From NCBI RefSeq assembly GCF_014844095.1, contig NZ_CP062163.1, forward strand, positions 2,565,001 to 2,629,000: 64,000 bases of DNA, written 5' to 3'. A program made the position numbers and the translations under genes. This document shows, one piece after another, positions 44,414 to 54,000 of this stretch (its first letter is position 1; each line of letters starts with the position of its first letter). The notes under the pieces are model-generated. The model made no database searches and had not been told where the DNA came from. It saw nothing but the letters and a program-made list of their open reading frames with translations. The stretch is from Brevibacillus sp. JNUCC-41. Its GTDB lineage: Bacteria; Bacillota; Bacilli; Bacillales; DSM-1321.

Positions 44414-45334
44414 TTATGAAATCCTTTTTTCATGCAGCGTTTTTTTTCTGTCAGGAAGAAATCGCGGCAGATGCTTTATTCCCTCAGGCAAGGCGATGCC
44501 GACAATGATCAAGCACATCCCGAACCATTGCAGTGACGTAACCTGTTCATTCAAGAAGATGACGGAAACGACCATCGCTGAAGGAAGCTCTGCTGCACAA
44601 AGAATCGTTCCAAGCCCGACACCCACTTTCGGCAAACTGACTGCAAAGAAAAAGAAAGGAACTAAAACACCCAATGTGCCGAGGAGCAGACCGTAGTACC
44701 ATAGGTTCGTTTGGACAAGATTCGTCACAAGTGTGACGGGGTTAGTCGTGAATACAGCAGTCAGCATGGCACCTGTTGCAATGAAAAACAACCGTTTCAT
44801 TGAAGATTCCCCAACTGCGAATTGAGAGTTGCAGTACATATACAGTGCAAAGAGCAACGCAGACAATAATCCGAACAATACGCCTTTCAGGCTTAGACCG
44901 GATAGTGGCTGACCAAAAATCGCCCCCGCCAATAATGTACCGATGAAGAGAACGAAAATAGCAATGAGTTTATTTTTATCCGGGCGTCTTTTATTTAAGA
45001 AACTTTCTATAAGGACGCCTATCCAGGTAAATTGAAATAAAAAGACAACGGCAATCGAAGCGGGAAGCTCGGATACGGAAACGGCATATGCCTTTCCGAC
45101 GAAAGTGGACATCATGCCCGTGATTAATAGTAATCCGGCACTCTTCCATGAAACTTTATATTTAAACGAAAAAAGAAATAACACAGAGACAATCAGCCAA
45201 CCGACGAGGTATTGACTGCCGACCAGTTCTCCGGAAGAATGGCCATCCATGAATCCAAATTTGATCATCGTGGATAATGTACCATATGAGATCGAACCGA
45301 TTAAGACCATTATGGAATACTTCAAAAGTTGCAT
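44414..45334 (-). CDS. EamA/DMT family transporter
   Basis: 306 residues with ten membrane helices in two EamA halves (boundary near residue 145). Conserved features include the start KYSIMVLIGSISYGTL, SELPASIAVVFLFQFTW in half one and CAAELPSAMVVSVIFLNEQVTSLQWFGM in half two. It starts at ATG 45334 with GGGGGG upstream; the open frame to 45430 is an untranslated leader. Members export amino acids or metabolites; substrate unknown. A promoter and an attenuator-like terminator lie in the leader. Confidence 0.85.
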   Translation of the reverse strand: MQLLKYSIMVLIGSISYGTLSTMIKFGFMDGHSSGELVGSQYLVGWLIVSVLFLFSFKYKVSWKSAGLLLITGMMSTFVGKAYAVSVSELPASIAVVFLFQFTWIGVLIESFLNKRRPDKNKLIAIFVLFIGTLLAGAIFGQPLSGLSLKGVLFGLLSALLFALYMYCNSQFAVGESSMKRLFFIATGAMLTAVFTTNPVTLVTNLVQTNLWYYGLLLGTLGVLVPFFFFAVSLPKVGVGLGTILCAAELPSAMVVSVIFLNEQVTSLQWFGMCLIIVGIALPEGIKHLPRFLPDRKKTLHEKRIS

Positions 45335-45349
45335 GTTTTTCCCCCCTGT

Positions 45350-45389
45350 AAAAATAAAAATCGCCACCTGCCAAAAAGGCAAGTGACGA
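45350..45389 (-). terminator. Leader terminator/attenuator of the EamA gene
   Basis: Stem CACCTGCC (45365-45372)/GGCAAGTG (45378-45385) extended by TCG/CGA across one mismatch. On the minus strand it is followed by TTTTTATTTTT. It lies between the promoter and the ribosome site of the gene, so it must be conditional. Confidence 0.75.
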
Positions 45390-45422
45390 ACGAAAAAAGG
45401 AAATCCTTTTAAAATTCCGTCT

Positions 45423-45497
45423 CTCAACAAAAGTTGAGTTTAAAAAATTGTTTGTGTTGCATTACCTTAGCTTAAAGTCTTTGTGAATAGTTGTCAA
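45423..45497 (-). promoter_or_regulatory. Promoter and first leader hairpin of the EamA gene
   Basis: TTGACA (45497-45492), 17-base spacer, TAAGCT (45474-45469) on the minus strand gives a start near 45462. The first hairpin in the RNA is CTCAAC-loop-GTTGAG (45423-45438). With the terminator at 45350-45389 this makes a leader of about 128 nt before the start codon. It matches no riboswitch consensus that I know. Confidence 0.6.
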
Positions 45498-45626
45498 CCA
45501 GAAAAATAAGTTAAACCAGCAGTCGATCTTTAAGCTAAAGGCGGCGGCGGAGGTCGGAAATGTTCCTTTCATGCATAGTAATTGAAAACCCAAAAAGAGG
45601 CGAATAGCCGAATGGGGCGATGTGTT

Positions 45627-45974
45627 TCAGTCACGATTTTCCTGGAAGTCTTCCAAAGTACCACGATATTCCGCGTCTTTCATTTTGCGAAGATTAGGTT
45701 TTTTTTCTGCAGTTGGCTCATCATTTGGCTTTTGATTGTGAAGCTTGGAAAGAGCCAAACGATAATCCTGATCTTTCATTTTCAATTCATCATTGTCTGT
45801 TGGGGAGATGATTTCGGTAACGGAATCATCTGCCGAAGAGATAGAGGACTCTTCCAACGAGTTCTCTTCCTCGACACCCGGCGGCTTATCATCAGGTGAT
45901 AAGGCTTTGATATTGAATGTGATCAAGCCCGTAACCGCTATTATGGCAACGATGATAATTAGAATTATGCCCAT
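45627..45974 (-). CDS. Small membrane-anchored acidic protein
   Basis: 115 residues. One N-terminal helix (2-22) is followed by a strongly acidic, Ser/Pro-rich tail. Two related motifs recur in the tail: KMKDQDYRLAL (about 65-75) and KMKDAEYRGTL (about 96-106). Ribosome site AGGAGGC. It starts 13 bases after the flavodoxin-fold gene, so it is probably last in the efflux operon. I do not recognise the family. Confidence 0.65.
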   Translation of the reverse strand: MGIILIIIVAIIAVTGLITFNIKALSPDDKPPGVEEENSLEESSISSADDSVTEIISPTDNDELKMKDQDYRLALSKLHNQKPNDEPTAEKKPNLRKMKDAEYRGTLEDFQENRD

Positions 45975-45987
45975 TGAATCAAGCCTC

Positions 45988-46518
45988 CTAGAGCTCGTTT
46001 ATGAATGAACGTGTGACATGGGCTACCCGTTTTCCTAATGCTTCTCCAAGCTGCAAGTCATTTTTGGTGATGTTGTCATCCACACCGGGCGGACAGCTTA
46101 TCCCTACTCCATAGTAGGAACCGTATAAGGCGTTTTCCGGAACAGTGCCGGGTAAGCCCACAATGATCATGCCTTGATGAAGCATTGGGGTGATTAAGTT
46201 CAGCATGGTAGCCTCGAGTCCGCCGTGTACGGTGGCCGTCGTACAGAATACTGCCCCCACTTTATTGATCAGCGCACCCTCCGCCCATAGATAACCAAGT
46301 TTATCAATCCATGTTTTCAAACTCGAACTGATGGTGCCGAAATGACCGGGACAGCCCCAAATGATTGCATCCATTTCCTGAAGCTTATAAACATCCGCCT
46401 CGTTAACATGGTCAATGAGAACCTCAGCCCCAGGAACCGAAGCGGCTCCTTGAGCTATTGATTCGGCAAGTGCTTTCGTATGGTTGCCTTCACTGTCGTA
46501 AACAACATAGATCTTCAT
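45988..46518 (-). CDS. NAD(P)H:quinone oxidoreductase/flavodoxin-fold protein (WrbA-like)
   Basis: 176 residues. The FMN phosphate loop is [15 protein letters not shown] (8-22). [20 protein letters not shown] and [22 protein letters not shown] are WrbA/flavodoxin-like. It probably reduces quinones by two electrons. It lies 18 bases downstream of an EmrB-type pump, as seen in MarR-regulated quinone-stress operons. Confidence 0.85.
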   Translation of the reverse strand: MKIYVVYDSEGNHTKALAESIAQGAASVPGAEVLIDHVNEADVYKLQEMDAIIWGCPGHFGTISSSLKTWIDKLGYLWAEGALINKVGAVFCTTATVHGGLEATMLNLITPMLHQGMIIVGLPGTVPENALYGSYYGVGISCPPGVDDNITKNDLQLGEALGKRVAHVTRSFINEL

Positions 46519-46536
46519 TTTTATTCCCCCATTTAG

Positions 46537-48156
46537 TTAAACCGATTTTTTTACTGGTGAAGGAAGCAAAGGTACATCCAAATGTTCCTGTTTAGCTTTT
46601 TTCATTGCTTTGTCCTTCCGAACGTCACGCAAAAACAGTGAGAGAACGATACCGGCAATTGCGAAGCCTGTTGCCCAAAAAAATGCATCATTGATTCCCA
46701 TTACATTTGCTTGACCCTGGATTTGGGAAGAAATCAGCGACATGGCAGTTTCCTGTGCCTGTTCACTAGTTTGATTCATCGAACTCATGATGGATTGGAC
46801 GATTGTTTGGTAATTCTGAACAAAACCGGGATCACTCGTACTCATTTCCGTTCCTAAAGAAGTTCCATGGAATGAAGCACGGGTAGTATAAATGGTCGTA
46901 ACGAAGCTCGTACCAATGGCTCCGGTAACTTGTTTCAGCGTATTGCTCATTGCCGTACCATGGGTATTCAAATGCTTAGGAAGCTGGTTCATCCCAGCTG
47001 TCATGATCGGCATCATCAGTAAAGACATTCCTAGTGCACGGATGGCATAGATGATGACCAAAGTCGAATAGGAAGTTTCCGTAGTCAAATTAGCAAATTC
47101 GAAGGTTGTGACTGCAGTGATCGCTAACCCAAAAAGTGCTAATGGACGAGGACCGATTTTGTCAAATAATGCTCCTGAAATGGGCGACATCACCATCATC
47201 ACAAGTGCTCCGGGTAACATCAATAGACCGGATTGAACTGGTGTGAAGCCTCTTAAGGTCTGCAAATATATTGGCAATAAGAATATCCCGGTAAACATGG
47301 CCACTGTGACGATGGCGGAAATGATATTCGATAATACGAACATGTCATACTTGAATACACGGAAGTCGAGCATAGGTGTTTCCGATTTTAGCTGTTGAAC
47401 CACAAATAAGGTCAATAGGGTCAGCCCGATGATGATCGTTCCCAGAACGAGTGAATCCGTCCAGCCTTTGGAACCTGCTTCACTGACACCGTATAGTAAT
47501 GATGCAACACCTAGCAAGGATAAAGAGGCGCCCAATAAATCCAATTTGATTTTCTTTGGTTCTGCTACATTATGCATGCTTAAAAGGGCAAGTATTATTA
47601 CGATAATGCCTAATGGCACCATTGCGTAGAACATCACCCGCCAGCTATATTCCTGAATGACCCAACCTGATAAAGTCGGGCCGATGGCAGGGGCAAACAT
47701 AATGGCAAGTCCGAATATCCCCATTCCTTTTCCGCGCATTTCCGGAGGGAAGATGAAAAGGATAATCGTCATGACCAATGGCTGGAGAATCCCGCCGCCA
47801 GCCGCCTGGATCAGCCGGCCTGTAAGGATGACGGGGAAATTAGGTGCAATCCCGCAGATGAATGTCCCGACAGTGAATAGAAACATGGCAGCAAGGAATA
47901 AAACGCGCGTGCCAAACCGTTCTATTAAGAAAGCGGAAAGTGGGATCAAGGCTCCGTTCACGAGCATGAATCCAGTTGATAGCCATTGAATCGTAGTCGC
48001 AGCTACATTGAATTCTGCCATCATCCTCGGCATGGCGACACTAAGCAGAGTTTGATTCAAAATGACCATGAACAAACCTAGCATTAAGATAATTAACATG
48101 GGGGCAAACTGTTTCATTCCCTTGTTTTCATTTACTGAGATGGTTTGAGAAGCCAT
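46537..48156 (-). CDS. DHA2-type multidrug MFS transporter (EmrB/LmrB-like)
   Basis: 539 residues with about 14 membrane helices. The motif LNQTLLSVAMPRMMAEF (motif D1) and the loop FLIERFGTRVLF, plus RLIQAAGGGILQPLVMT, are typical of EmrB/QacA drug-proton antiporters. The adjacent HlyD-type gene supplies the membrane-fusion partner. The order fusion protein, pump, oxidoreductase, small protein on one strand with 13-40 bp gaps indicates one operon, divergent from a MarR gene. Confidence 0.9.
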   Translation of the reverse strand: MASQTISVNENKGMKQFAPMLIILMLGLFMVILNQTLLSVAMPRMMAEFNVAATTIQWLSTGFMLVNGALIPLSAFLIERFGTRVLFLAAMFLFTVGTFICGIAPNFPVILTGRLIQAAGGGILQPLVMTIILFIFPPEMRGKGMGIFGLAIMFAPAIGPTLSGWVIQEYSWRVMFYAMVPLGIIVIILALLSMHNVAEPKKIKLDLLGASLSLLGVASLLYGVSEAGSKGWTDSLVLGTIIIGLTLLTLFVVQQLKSETPMLDFRVFKYDMFVLSNIISAIVTVAMFTGIFLLPIYLQTLRGFTPVQSGLLMLPGALVMMVMSPISGALFDKIGPRPLALFGLAITAVTTFEFANLTTETSYSTLVIIYAIRALGMSLLMMPIMTAGMNQLPKHLNTHGTAMSNTLKQVTGAIGTSFVTTIYTTRASFHGTSLGTEMSTSDPGFVQNYQTIVQSIMSSMNQTSEQAQETAMSLISSQIQGQANVMGINDAFFWATGFAIAGIVLSLFLRDVRKDKAMKKAKQEHLDVPLLPSPVKKSV

Positions 48157-48196
48157 TTATTGAAAAGCCTCCTTTCTGTATAACTGTGTAGCCGGT

Positions 48197-48835
48197 TTAT
48201 TTAGTTGAAATTTTCACTTCTGCGTTCATTCCAGGCAGAACTTTATCGGATGGTGCTTTAATGGAGATTTTAACTGGTACTTTTTGAGTGACTTTCGTAT
48301 AGTTCCCGCTGCTGTTTTGATTGCCCATCACTGAAAAGACAGACGTTGTGGCATAACCGATCTGTTCCAATGTACCTTCGAAAACAGTATCGGGATCTCC
48401 ATCGATGATAATATCGACGCTGTCACCTTTTTCGATATCCTTCAATTTATTTTCCTCAATATTAGCCGTTATGGACAGGTCATCCATATTGATGGTCTGA
48501 GCTAGCGTTTGACCCGCTTGAACAAGCTGCTCATCATGCACTTGTGTTTTAACGATTGTACCTTGTGCTGCGGTTTTTACTGCTTCTTTTCCATCTAAGG
48601 TGGTTACATTGGCAACTTGGTCATTCTTATTTACACTGTCTCCTTCGTGTAAGTCCCAATCTGCTAATTTACCGGCAGCGGGGGCAACGATGGTATATAG
48701 CTCTCCCGACACTTTCGCTTCATCCGTTTTAATGAAATTCGTGCTTTCATAATAGTAATAAGCCCCACCGGCTAATACCGCTACTATAATAACCAAACCA
48801 ATGACATTGATTAAAACTAAACGTCCTCTATTCAC
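48197..48835 (-). CDS. HlyD/EmrA family efflux periplasmic-adaptor-like subunit
   Basis: 212 residues from GTG 48835, with GGAGGCG nine bases upstream; the TTG at 48850 would overlap that ribosome site. One N-terminal membrane helix (about 8-28), then a biotinyl-lipoyl-like domain (VAPAAGKLADWDLHEGDSVNKN), and a beta-barrel with GYATTSVFSVMGNQNSSGNYTKVTQKVPV. It is short, without the long coiled hairpin of Gram-negative EmrA, as is usual in Firmicutes. Confidence 0.88.
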   Translation of the reverse strand: MNRGRLVLINVIGLVIIVAVLAGGAYYYYESTNFIKTDEAKVSGELYTIVAPAAGKLADWDLHEGDSVNKNDQVANVTTLDGKEAVKTAAQGTIVKTQVHDEQLVQAGQTLAQTINMDDLSITANIEENKLKDIEKGDSVDIIIDGDPDTVFEGTLEQIGYATTSVFSVMGNQNSSGNYTKVTQKVPVKISIKAPSDKVLPGMNAEVKISTK

Positions 48836-49156
48836 TTGTTTCGCCTCCAAAAATATTGATGATGTATTCCCTTTGATTAACGTTCATTAGCCAGAAATGA
48901 TATCGCCTCCTATTCTTAATTGTATTTATTAATTTTAATAAATATTAATTTTTGTAAGTATTAATATTATAAGTAAAGAGTTTACCAGTTTAATTATTTT
49001 TTGTCATGTGAAATATTCTGAAAAATATTGGGAAATAAATACAGTTAAATAGTGAAAATTTGAATTTTTTTAGATTTTTAGGATATATGGAAAGTAAATT
49101 TGACAATGGAATGGCATTTAATTAAATTTAAGAGGTAGGATTGTCCTATATAAGGA
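48836..49156. promoter_or_regulatory. Divergent promoter region with palindromic MarR operator candidates
   Basis: A very AT-rich region between the efflux operon and the MarR gene. It has a perfect palindrome TTTATTAA-TT-TTAATAAA (48925-48942) and an inverted pair AATATTAAT (48941-48949)/ATTAATATT (48960-48968). Both share a TATTAA-type half-site, as expected of a MarR dimer binding twice. No gene lies here. Confidence 0.55.
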
Positions 49157-49615
49157 GTGAGAAGGCTGGAATTCAAATGGGAAGTAACTAATAGTATAGA
49201 AATGCAGATATTTCGGATTAGGAAGAAGCTTAGGGCCATCGTAGCAAAAAATCTTCAGCCTTATGGATTAACGTCGCCTCAGTTTTTCATATTATTGATT
49301 TTGAAAAAAGAGGGGTCGATCAAATCGACCAAGCTGGCTGACTTCTTAACAGTAAAGCCAAGTGCGATTACCGTATTTGTAGATAAGCTGGTCGAAATGG
49401 ATTATGTGAAACGGCAGCCCTCTGAAAAGGATCGCAGGGTCATCAATCTTGAATTGAAAGAGGCAGGGGAAGCTATTTTGGGGAGAGTCCTTGCGGATCA
49501 TAACCAATTGATGGGCAAGAACTTCAACTCATTCTCAGAAGATGAGCTGCAGGATCTTTTGCATAAATTGGATACGATTGAAAAGGCTGCTGATAAGAAC
49601 CTTTTGGATAATTGA
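49157..49615 (+). CDS. MarR family transcriptional regulator
   Basis: Up to 152 residues. The winged HTH is clear: SPQFFILLILKKEGSIKSTKLADFL, KPSAITVFVDKLVEMDYVKRQPSEKDRRVINLELKEAG. The start is uncertain. GTG 49157 overlaps the only good ribosome site (AAGGAG, 49152-49157), and a CTG at 49166 would be at correct spacing; ATG 49202 would remove helix one. It probably represses the divergent efflux operon and dissociates on binding phenolic or drug ligands. Confidence 0.88.
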   Translation: MRRLEFKWEVTNSIEMQIFRIRKKLRAIVAKNLQPYGLTSPQFFILLILKKEGSIKSTKLADFLTVKPSAITVFVDKLVEMDYVKRQPSEKDRRVINLELKEAGEAILGRVLADHNQLMGKNFNSFSEDELQDLLHKLDTIEKAADKNLLDN

Positions 49616-49642
49616 ATGAGGGGCCTGCTCGAAATAGAGACG

Positions 49643-49675
49643 AAAAAAGACGGTTCCCGGGAACCGTCTTTTTTT
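49643..49675. terminator. Bidirectional terminator between marR and ygaE
   Basis: GACGGTTCCC/GGGAACCGTC, a perfect 20-bp palindrome flanked by A6 and T7, between converging genes; its right flank reaches the ygaE stop codon. Confidence 0.92.
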
Positions 49676-50765
49676 AATCTTCTACATACTGGACAGATAA
49701 TTCGTTATCTTCCTTATGGAAGGACTGGAAGCTGACGATCAGCTTTTCAAGATGTTCCAATTGTTCGTCATATTCTATGACTGCAGAAATCAATGGTACA
49801 AGGCGGGCAGAGAGATGGCCCAGATTATCATGCATTTCGTCCACTTGATTTTGCTGTTCGAAAAAGTGGGCGAGCAGCTCTTTACGACTTAGGCAATCCT
49901 GGTCCCAATCTTCAATTTCGTCGATGGACTTGATTTTTTCGATATGCAGTAATATCAACTGTTCATGCTTGCGGATCAAGGAATCAAGCTGCTGTAAGAT
50001 GCTCCGTTGGAAATCTTCAGGCATTTGATATACTTCATTCTCGAATTTATGGACTCTCTTCAAAGTTTCAAACGCTTTTTTTGTCGTTATGATCATCTGC
50101 CGATAAACGACAAGCTTTCTTGCTTTAGCTACACTGTTCTTCTTGAAATATTCCCGTTCCTCTTTGTACATGGAATAGATATGTTCCAGATCGAGTAACT
50201 CCGCCTTCAATCGGCTGATGTCTTTTTTCAATAAAGTGTGTTCTGTAGCATGCCTTGTGCTGATTCTGATCCATTTCAAGATGTCTTCCGTTACATCCGT
50301 GATGCGTGCATAAAGCTTTGCTTCGTACTTTGGAGGAATGAAAACCAGATTCACGATGAACGAAGAAATGATACCAAGCAAAACGGATGAGAGACGAATA
50401 AAGGCAAAATTCAGGAATTCCCCGTCCTGGCTTTCCATGATGGCAATGACCGTAACGATGGAAAGGACGATCGTTTTATCCATTTTCAGTTTTAAATTGA
50501 TGGTTATGACAACCATTACGGCAAGACCGATTATAAAAATATCATTTCCGAACAACAAAACGAAGGAGACAGAAACCAATGCTCCGATGATATTTCCTTG
50601 AATTTGCTCCAACACCGTTTGATATGAACGGTAAATGGTCGGCTGTATTGCAAAAATTGCAGCAATCCCAGAAAGGACAGGAGCAGGAAGATTAAGCAGT
50701 TCCGATAGATAAAGCGCTAAAACAATTGCTATTCCTGTTTTGAGAATGCGGGCACCAAACTTCAT
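49674..50765 (-). CDS. ygaE: Aromatic-acid-exporter-like membrane protein YgaE (UPF0421)
   Basis: 363 residues. Four to five membrane helices occupy 1-150 (FUSC-type, beginning GARILKTGIAIVLALYLSELL). A long cytoplasmic alpha-helical, coiled-coil domain fills 160-363. This is the UPF0421/DUF939 arrangement, and B. subtilis YgaE sits in the same place. The export role is inferred from family similarity. Good but not strong ribosome site. Confidence 0.85.
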   Translation of the reverse strand: MKFGARILKTGIAIVLALYLSELLNLPAPVLSGIAAIFAIQPTIYRSYQTVLEQIQGNIIGALVSVSFVLLFGNDIFIIGLAVMVVITINLKLKMDKTIVLSIVTVIAIMESQDGEFLNFAFIRLSSVLLGIISSFIVNLVFIPPKYEAKLYARITDVTEDILKWIRISTRHATEHTLLKKDISRLKAELLDLEHIYSMYKEEREYFKKNSVAKARKLVVYRQMIITTKKAFETLKRVHKFENEVYQMPEDFQRSILQQLDSLIRKHEQLILLHIEKIKSIDEIEDWDQDCLSRKELLAHFFEQQNQVDEMHDNLGHLSARLVPLISAVIEYDEQLEHLEKLIVSFQSFHKEDNELSVQYVED

Positions 50766-51038
50766 ATATGGGTTAATCCTTTCTTTGTGTTGTAATGGAA
50801 CGTGGTATGAATAGACTCTATTTATATATAGGCTTTTGCCTAAAGTTGTATTCTAACTTATTTGTTAGTACTTTACACTAAAATAAGAAGATGTAAACAA
50901 AAAGTAATATACAGGATTTTCCTAAGGGTTACAATAGCTAAAATCAAGTTTAATATATAAAGATACGATAGGCAATTTCTTGAGCCTTTCAACTGTGTTT
51001 TCCATCGTTTAAAGACTATCCCAGAGGTATATGACTGG
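50766..51038. other. Intergenic region with a FapR-like palindrome
   Basis: No gene. TTAGTACTTTACACTAA (50865-50881) matches the B. subtilis FapR operator as I remember it (TTAGTACCTGATACTAA) at 14 of 17 positions, about 100 bp upstream of ygaE. A small AGGC/GCCT hairpin lies at 50830-50841. Confidence 0.35.
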
Positions 51039-51079
51039 AAAAGGCTGATGCTCGAATTGAAGAGCACCAGCCTTTTTTT
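51039..51079. terminator. Terminator after the glutamate synthase gene
   Basis: AAAAGGCTGATGCTC (51039-51053) pairs with 51062-51076 with one mismatch; A4 and T7 flanks allow use in both directions. It lies 15 bases beyond the minus-strand stop. Confidence 0.88.
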
Positions 51080-51093
51080 ATATACTTTTGGCA

Positions 51094-54000
51094 TCACTCC
51101 GTGGATACGGCAGGATCCGCCTGTTCTTTAACTGGAACGACCTGAAGGAAGTGCTCCCCAGGATTTTGAAGCAGTGTCTCTAAAGAGGCCGCTTCTTCGG
51201 GTTGACCATGATCCTTCAAGAGGGCCGTGTATTTGCCCAGAAGTTCGGCAACATCCTGCAGGCCTTTTTCGGAAAGGGGCTCAATGGAAATCTTTGCCCC
51301 TTTCGCAACCCGTTTCTTAATGACCTCTTTGGTTAATCCGGATTCGGCCTGTTGCCGTAAATAAACGACACCGCCTGTCATCCCTGCGCAAATCCATGGA
51401 CCGGGATCACCCAGAACTAAACCTCTTCCATTTGTCATGTATTCAAAAGCGAATCCCTTAATATTGGAAGTTACCGCAATATTACCGTTTTCCTTTTCAG
51501 GAAGCGGTTGTTTTAATAATCCCCCAATGATCATATCCGCTCCGGAAAGCCGGATTCCCGCCCTGGCATCGGCATCGCCTTGGGCAATGAGGAGACCATG
51601 CTGTGCACCGTAACCAAATCCCTTACCGACGGAGCCATTGTAGAACTTCCCATCTTTTCCTGGAGATTTAAAGATGGCAATATTACCGCCAATCGATGTT
51701 TTGCCAATGCCATCCTGGGCACCGCCATTCACGCTGATTGAAATTCCCTCCGTATTGTATGCCCCAAGTCCGTTGCCCGGGATGGAACCATCCTGGTAGG
51801 ATAGGTGAACGGGAGGAAGTTTTTTGTATGATCCATCCAATCTGCCCCTAACGCGGTGACAGGACACCCTGCTGCCGAGTACACGCTGCTCGGAAGTGAT
51901 CGAGTTATAGCTACGGGATTGCTGCAGATCATCTACATGCGAATCAAGATATTCAGCGCCAACGGCTACCTGCATGGAGCCTTCATTCAAATATGCCGCC
52001 GTTTCTTTATGGGAGAACGGTGTAATATCCAGGTTTTTTAATAAATAGGTTAAATCCAATGATTGTTGACCTTTAACTTGCTGGAGCAAATCGGAACGTC
52101 CGACGATTTCCTGAAGATTCTTCACCCCAAGTGATCCGGTCAAAGATTTGAGTTCTTTTGCAAATGCACTGAACATATTCGTTAATCCTTGAACGGCTAA
52201 ATCGAATTTTCGTGGAACAAAACGGCGCAGCCCATGTTCTTTCGCCTGCGCTTCCGATTCAATTTGGGTGGCAATTCCCACATGGCAAGTATCAAGGTGA
52301 CATCCGCGGCACGTTGTACAGCCGACGGCAATCATCGAAAGGGTCCCAAAACCTACACGGTTTGCACCAAGCAGCATTACCTTTAATACATCCATCGAGC
52401 TTTTTAACCCACCGTCAGCCCAAATTTCAACATTCTGTCGGATACCTGACTCAAGCAGTGCATTATGGGCCGCTTTCACACCAATTTCAACTGGTAGACC
52501 GACATGTGCGAGTGCATGGATCCTGGCAGCACCCGTTCCTCCATCAAAACCGGACAGCGTAATGATATCGGCCCCCGCTTTTGCGACGCCGACAGCAATC
52601 GTACCGATGTTTGGAACGACTGGTACTTTGACAGCAACTTTCGCTTTGTCATTTGCCGTTTTTAGCTCATGGATCATTTGGGCCAAATCTTCAATTGAGT
52701 ATATATCATGGTTATTGGAAGGGGAGATCAAATCGGAACCGATTGTTGCATTTCGGGCTTCTGCGATTTTCGCTGTGACCTTGGAACCGGGAAGGTGACC
52801 GCCTTCACCAGGTTTTGCCCCTTGCCCAATTTTAATTTCCAATAGATTTGAAGAGTTCAAGAGTTCTGCATTGACACCGAAACGGCCGGAAGCGATTTGC
52901 TGGCCGCGGGATTTCGGGTACTTGCCAAGCATATCCTTTATTTCCCCGCCTTCACCATTCATGCTGATCATGCCTAACCTCTCGGCAGCTTCCGCATAGG
53001 CACGGAAGGCAATCTCATTTTGTGATCCAAAGGACATGGATGCTATGACGAACGGCAATTCCTGTTCGCCGACCGAAAGACTGACTTCTTCAGAAGGGAT
53101 GGAAGCATCTGAAGTTTTTAATGATGTCAAGTGGCGGATCGTCGTAGGATTGGATTCTTCCTGTTCGGTGATCTTCTCGCGATAAGCATCATAGTCCCCG
53201 GTTGAAGCAACCTCCCCGATAGACTTCCAAATCCTAGGGAACAGATGGAAGGTCTTGCCCATCCGTTCTTTTTCATTGGCGTAATCTTCCGCCCGCTGAA
53301 TGGCATCTGCCTTGATTTTATCAAAATTATAGTCCAGATCATTCGATCCGAAGAAGTTAGCCACATTTAAATATTTCGCGATTTCCTCATGTAAACCGAT
53401 GCTTGAGAAAAGTCTTCCATAGCCGCGCAGCTCATGAATGCCAATGGTGGAGATGACTTTCTCAAGCCCTTTCGTCAAGGAGTTATATAGATTGGTAACC
53501 CCCTTGATGTCATCTGAAGATAAGGAAAGGAACATATAATAGGGGCTTATTAAGTTGGCCCCTAGACCATAAGAAACGATGATATCATGCAGTGACCTTA
53601 GCGATGCTGAACGTAAAAGGATGGAACAATCACGGCGCTTGCCTGTGCGGACCAATGCTTGGTCGACGGCTGAAGTGACAAGGTGGGGATCAAGCCAAAG
53701 GTTGCCGTTTTGATGGGCAAGGGCATCATCCAGAACAAGCAGCGTTTTTCCTTCATCCACTGCATTGACACTTTCATCCGTTATCCTGGTCAAGGCATCT
53801 TTGATGTTTTCATCCTCTTTGAACGTGCTTGAAATGAAGTGCACGAGTTTTTGATCTTGGTTATATTTAATGAACTGATCATAGCTTGGCTGCGATAAGA
53901 TTGACGAGCACTCATAACCCGTTGACCCTTCAATCAATAAGGGAGTCAGCAGCTCAGTGACATTTCCTTCCTTATTCGCTTCGAATAGGGCAGGACGTTT

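Noticed and set aside
45335..45430. Upstream extension of the EamA frame
   Set aside because: It would translate through the leader terminator and starts at TTG without a ribosome site, whereas GGGGGG precedes ATG 45334.
52212..52798. Long plus-strand frames inside the glutamate synthase gene
   Set aside because: Antisense to the FMN-barrel region of a strongly conserved enzyme; no start signals.
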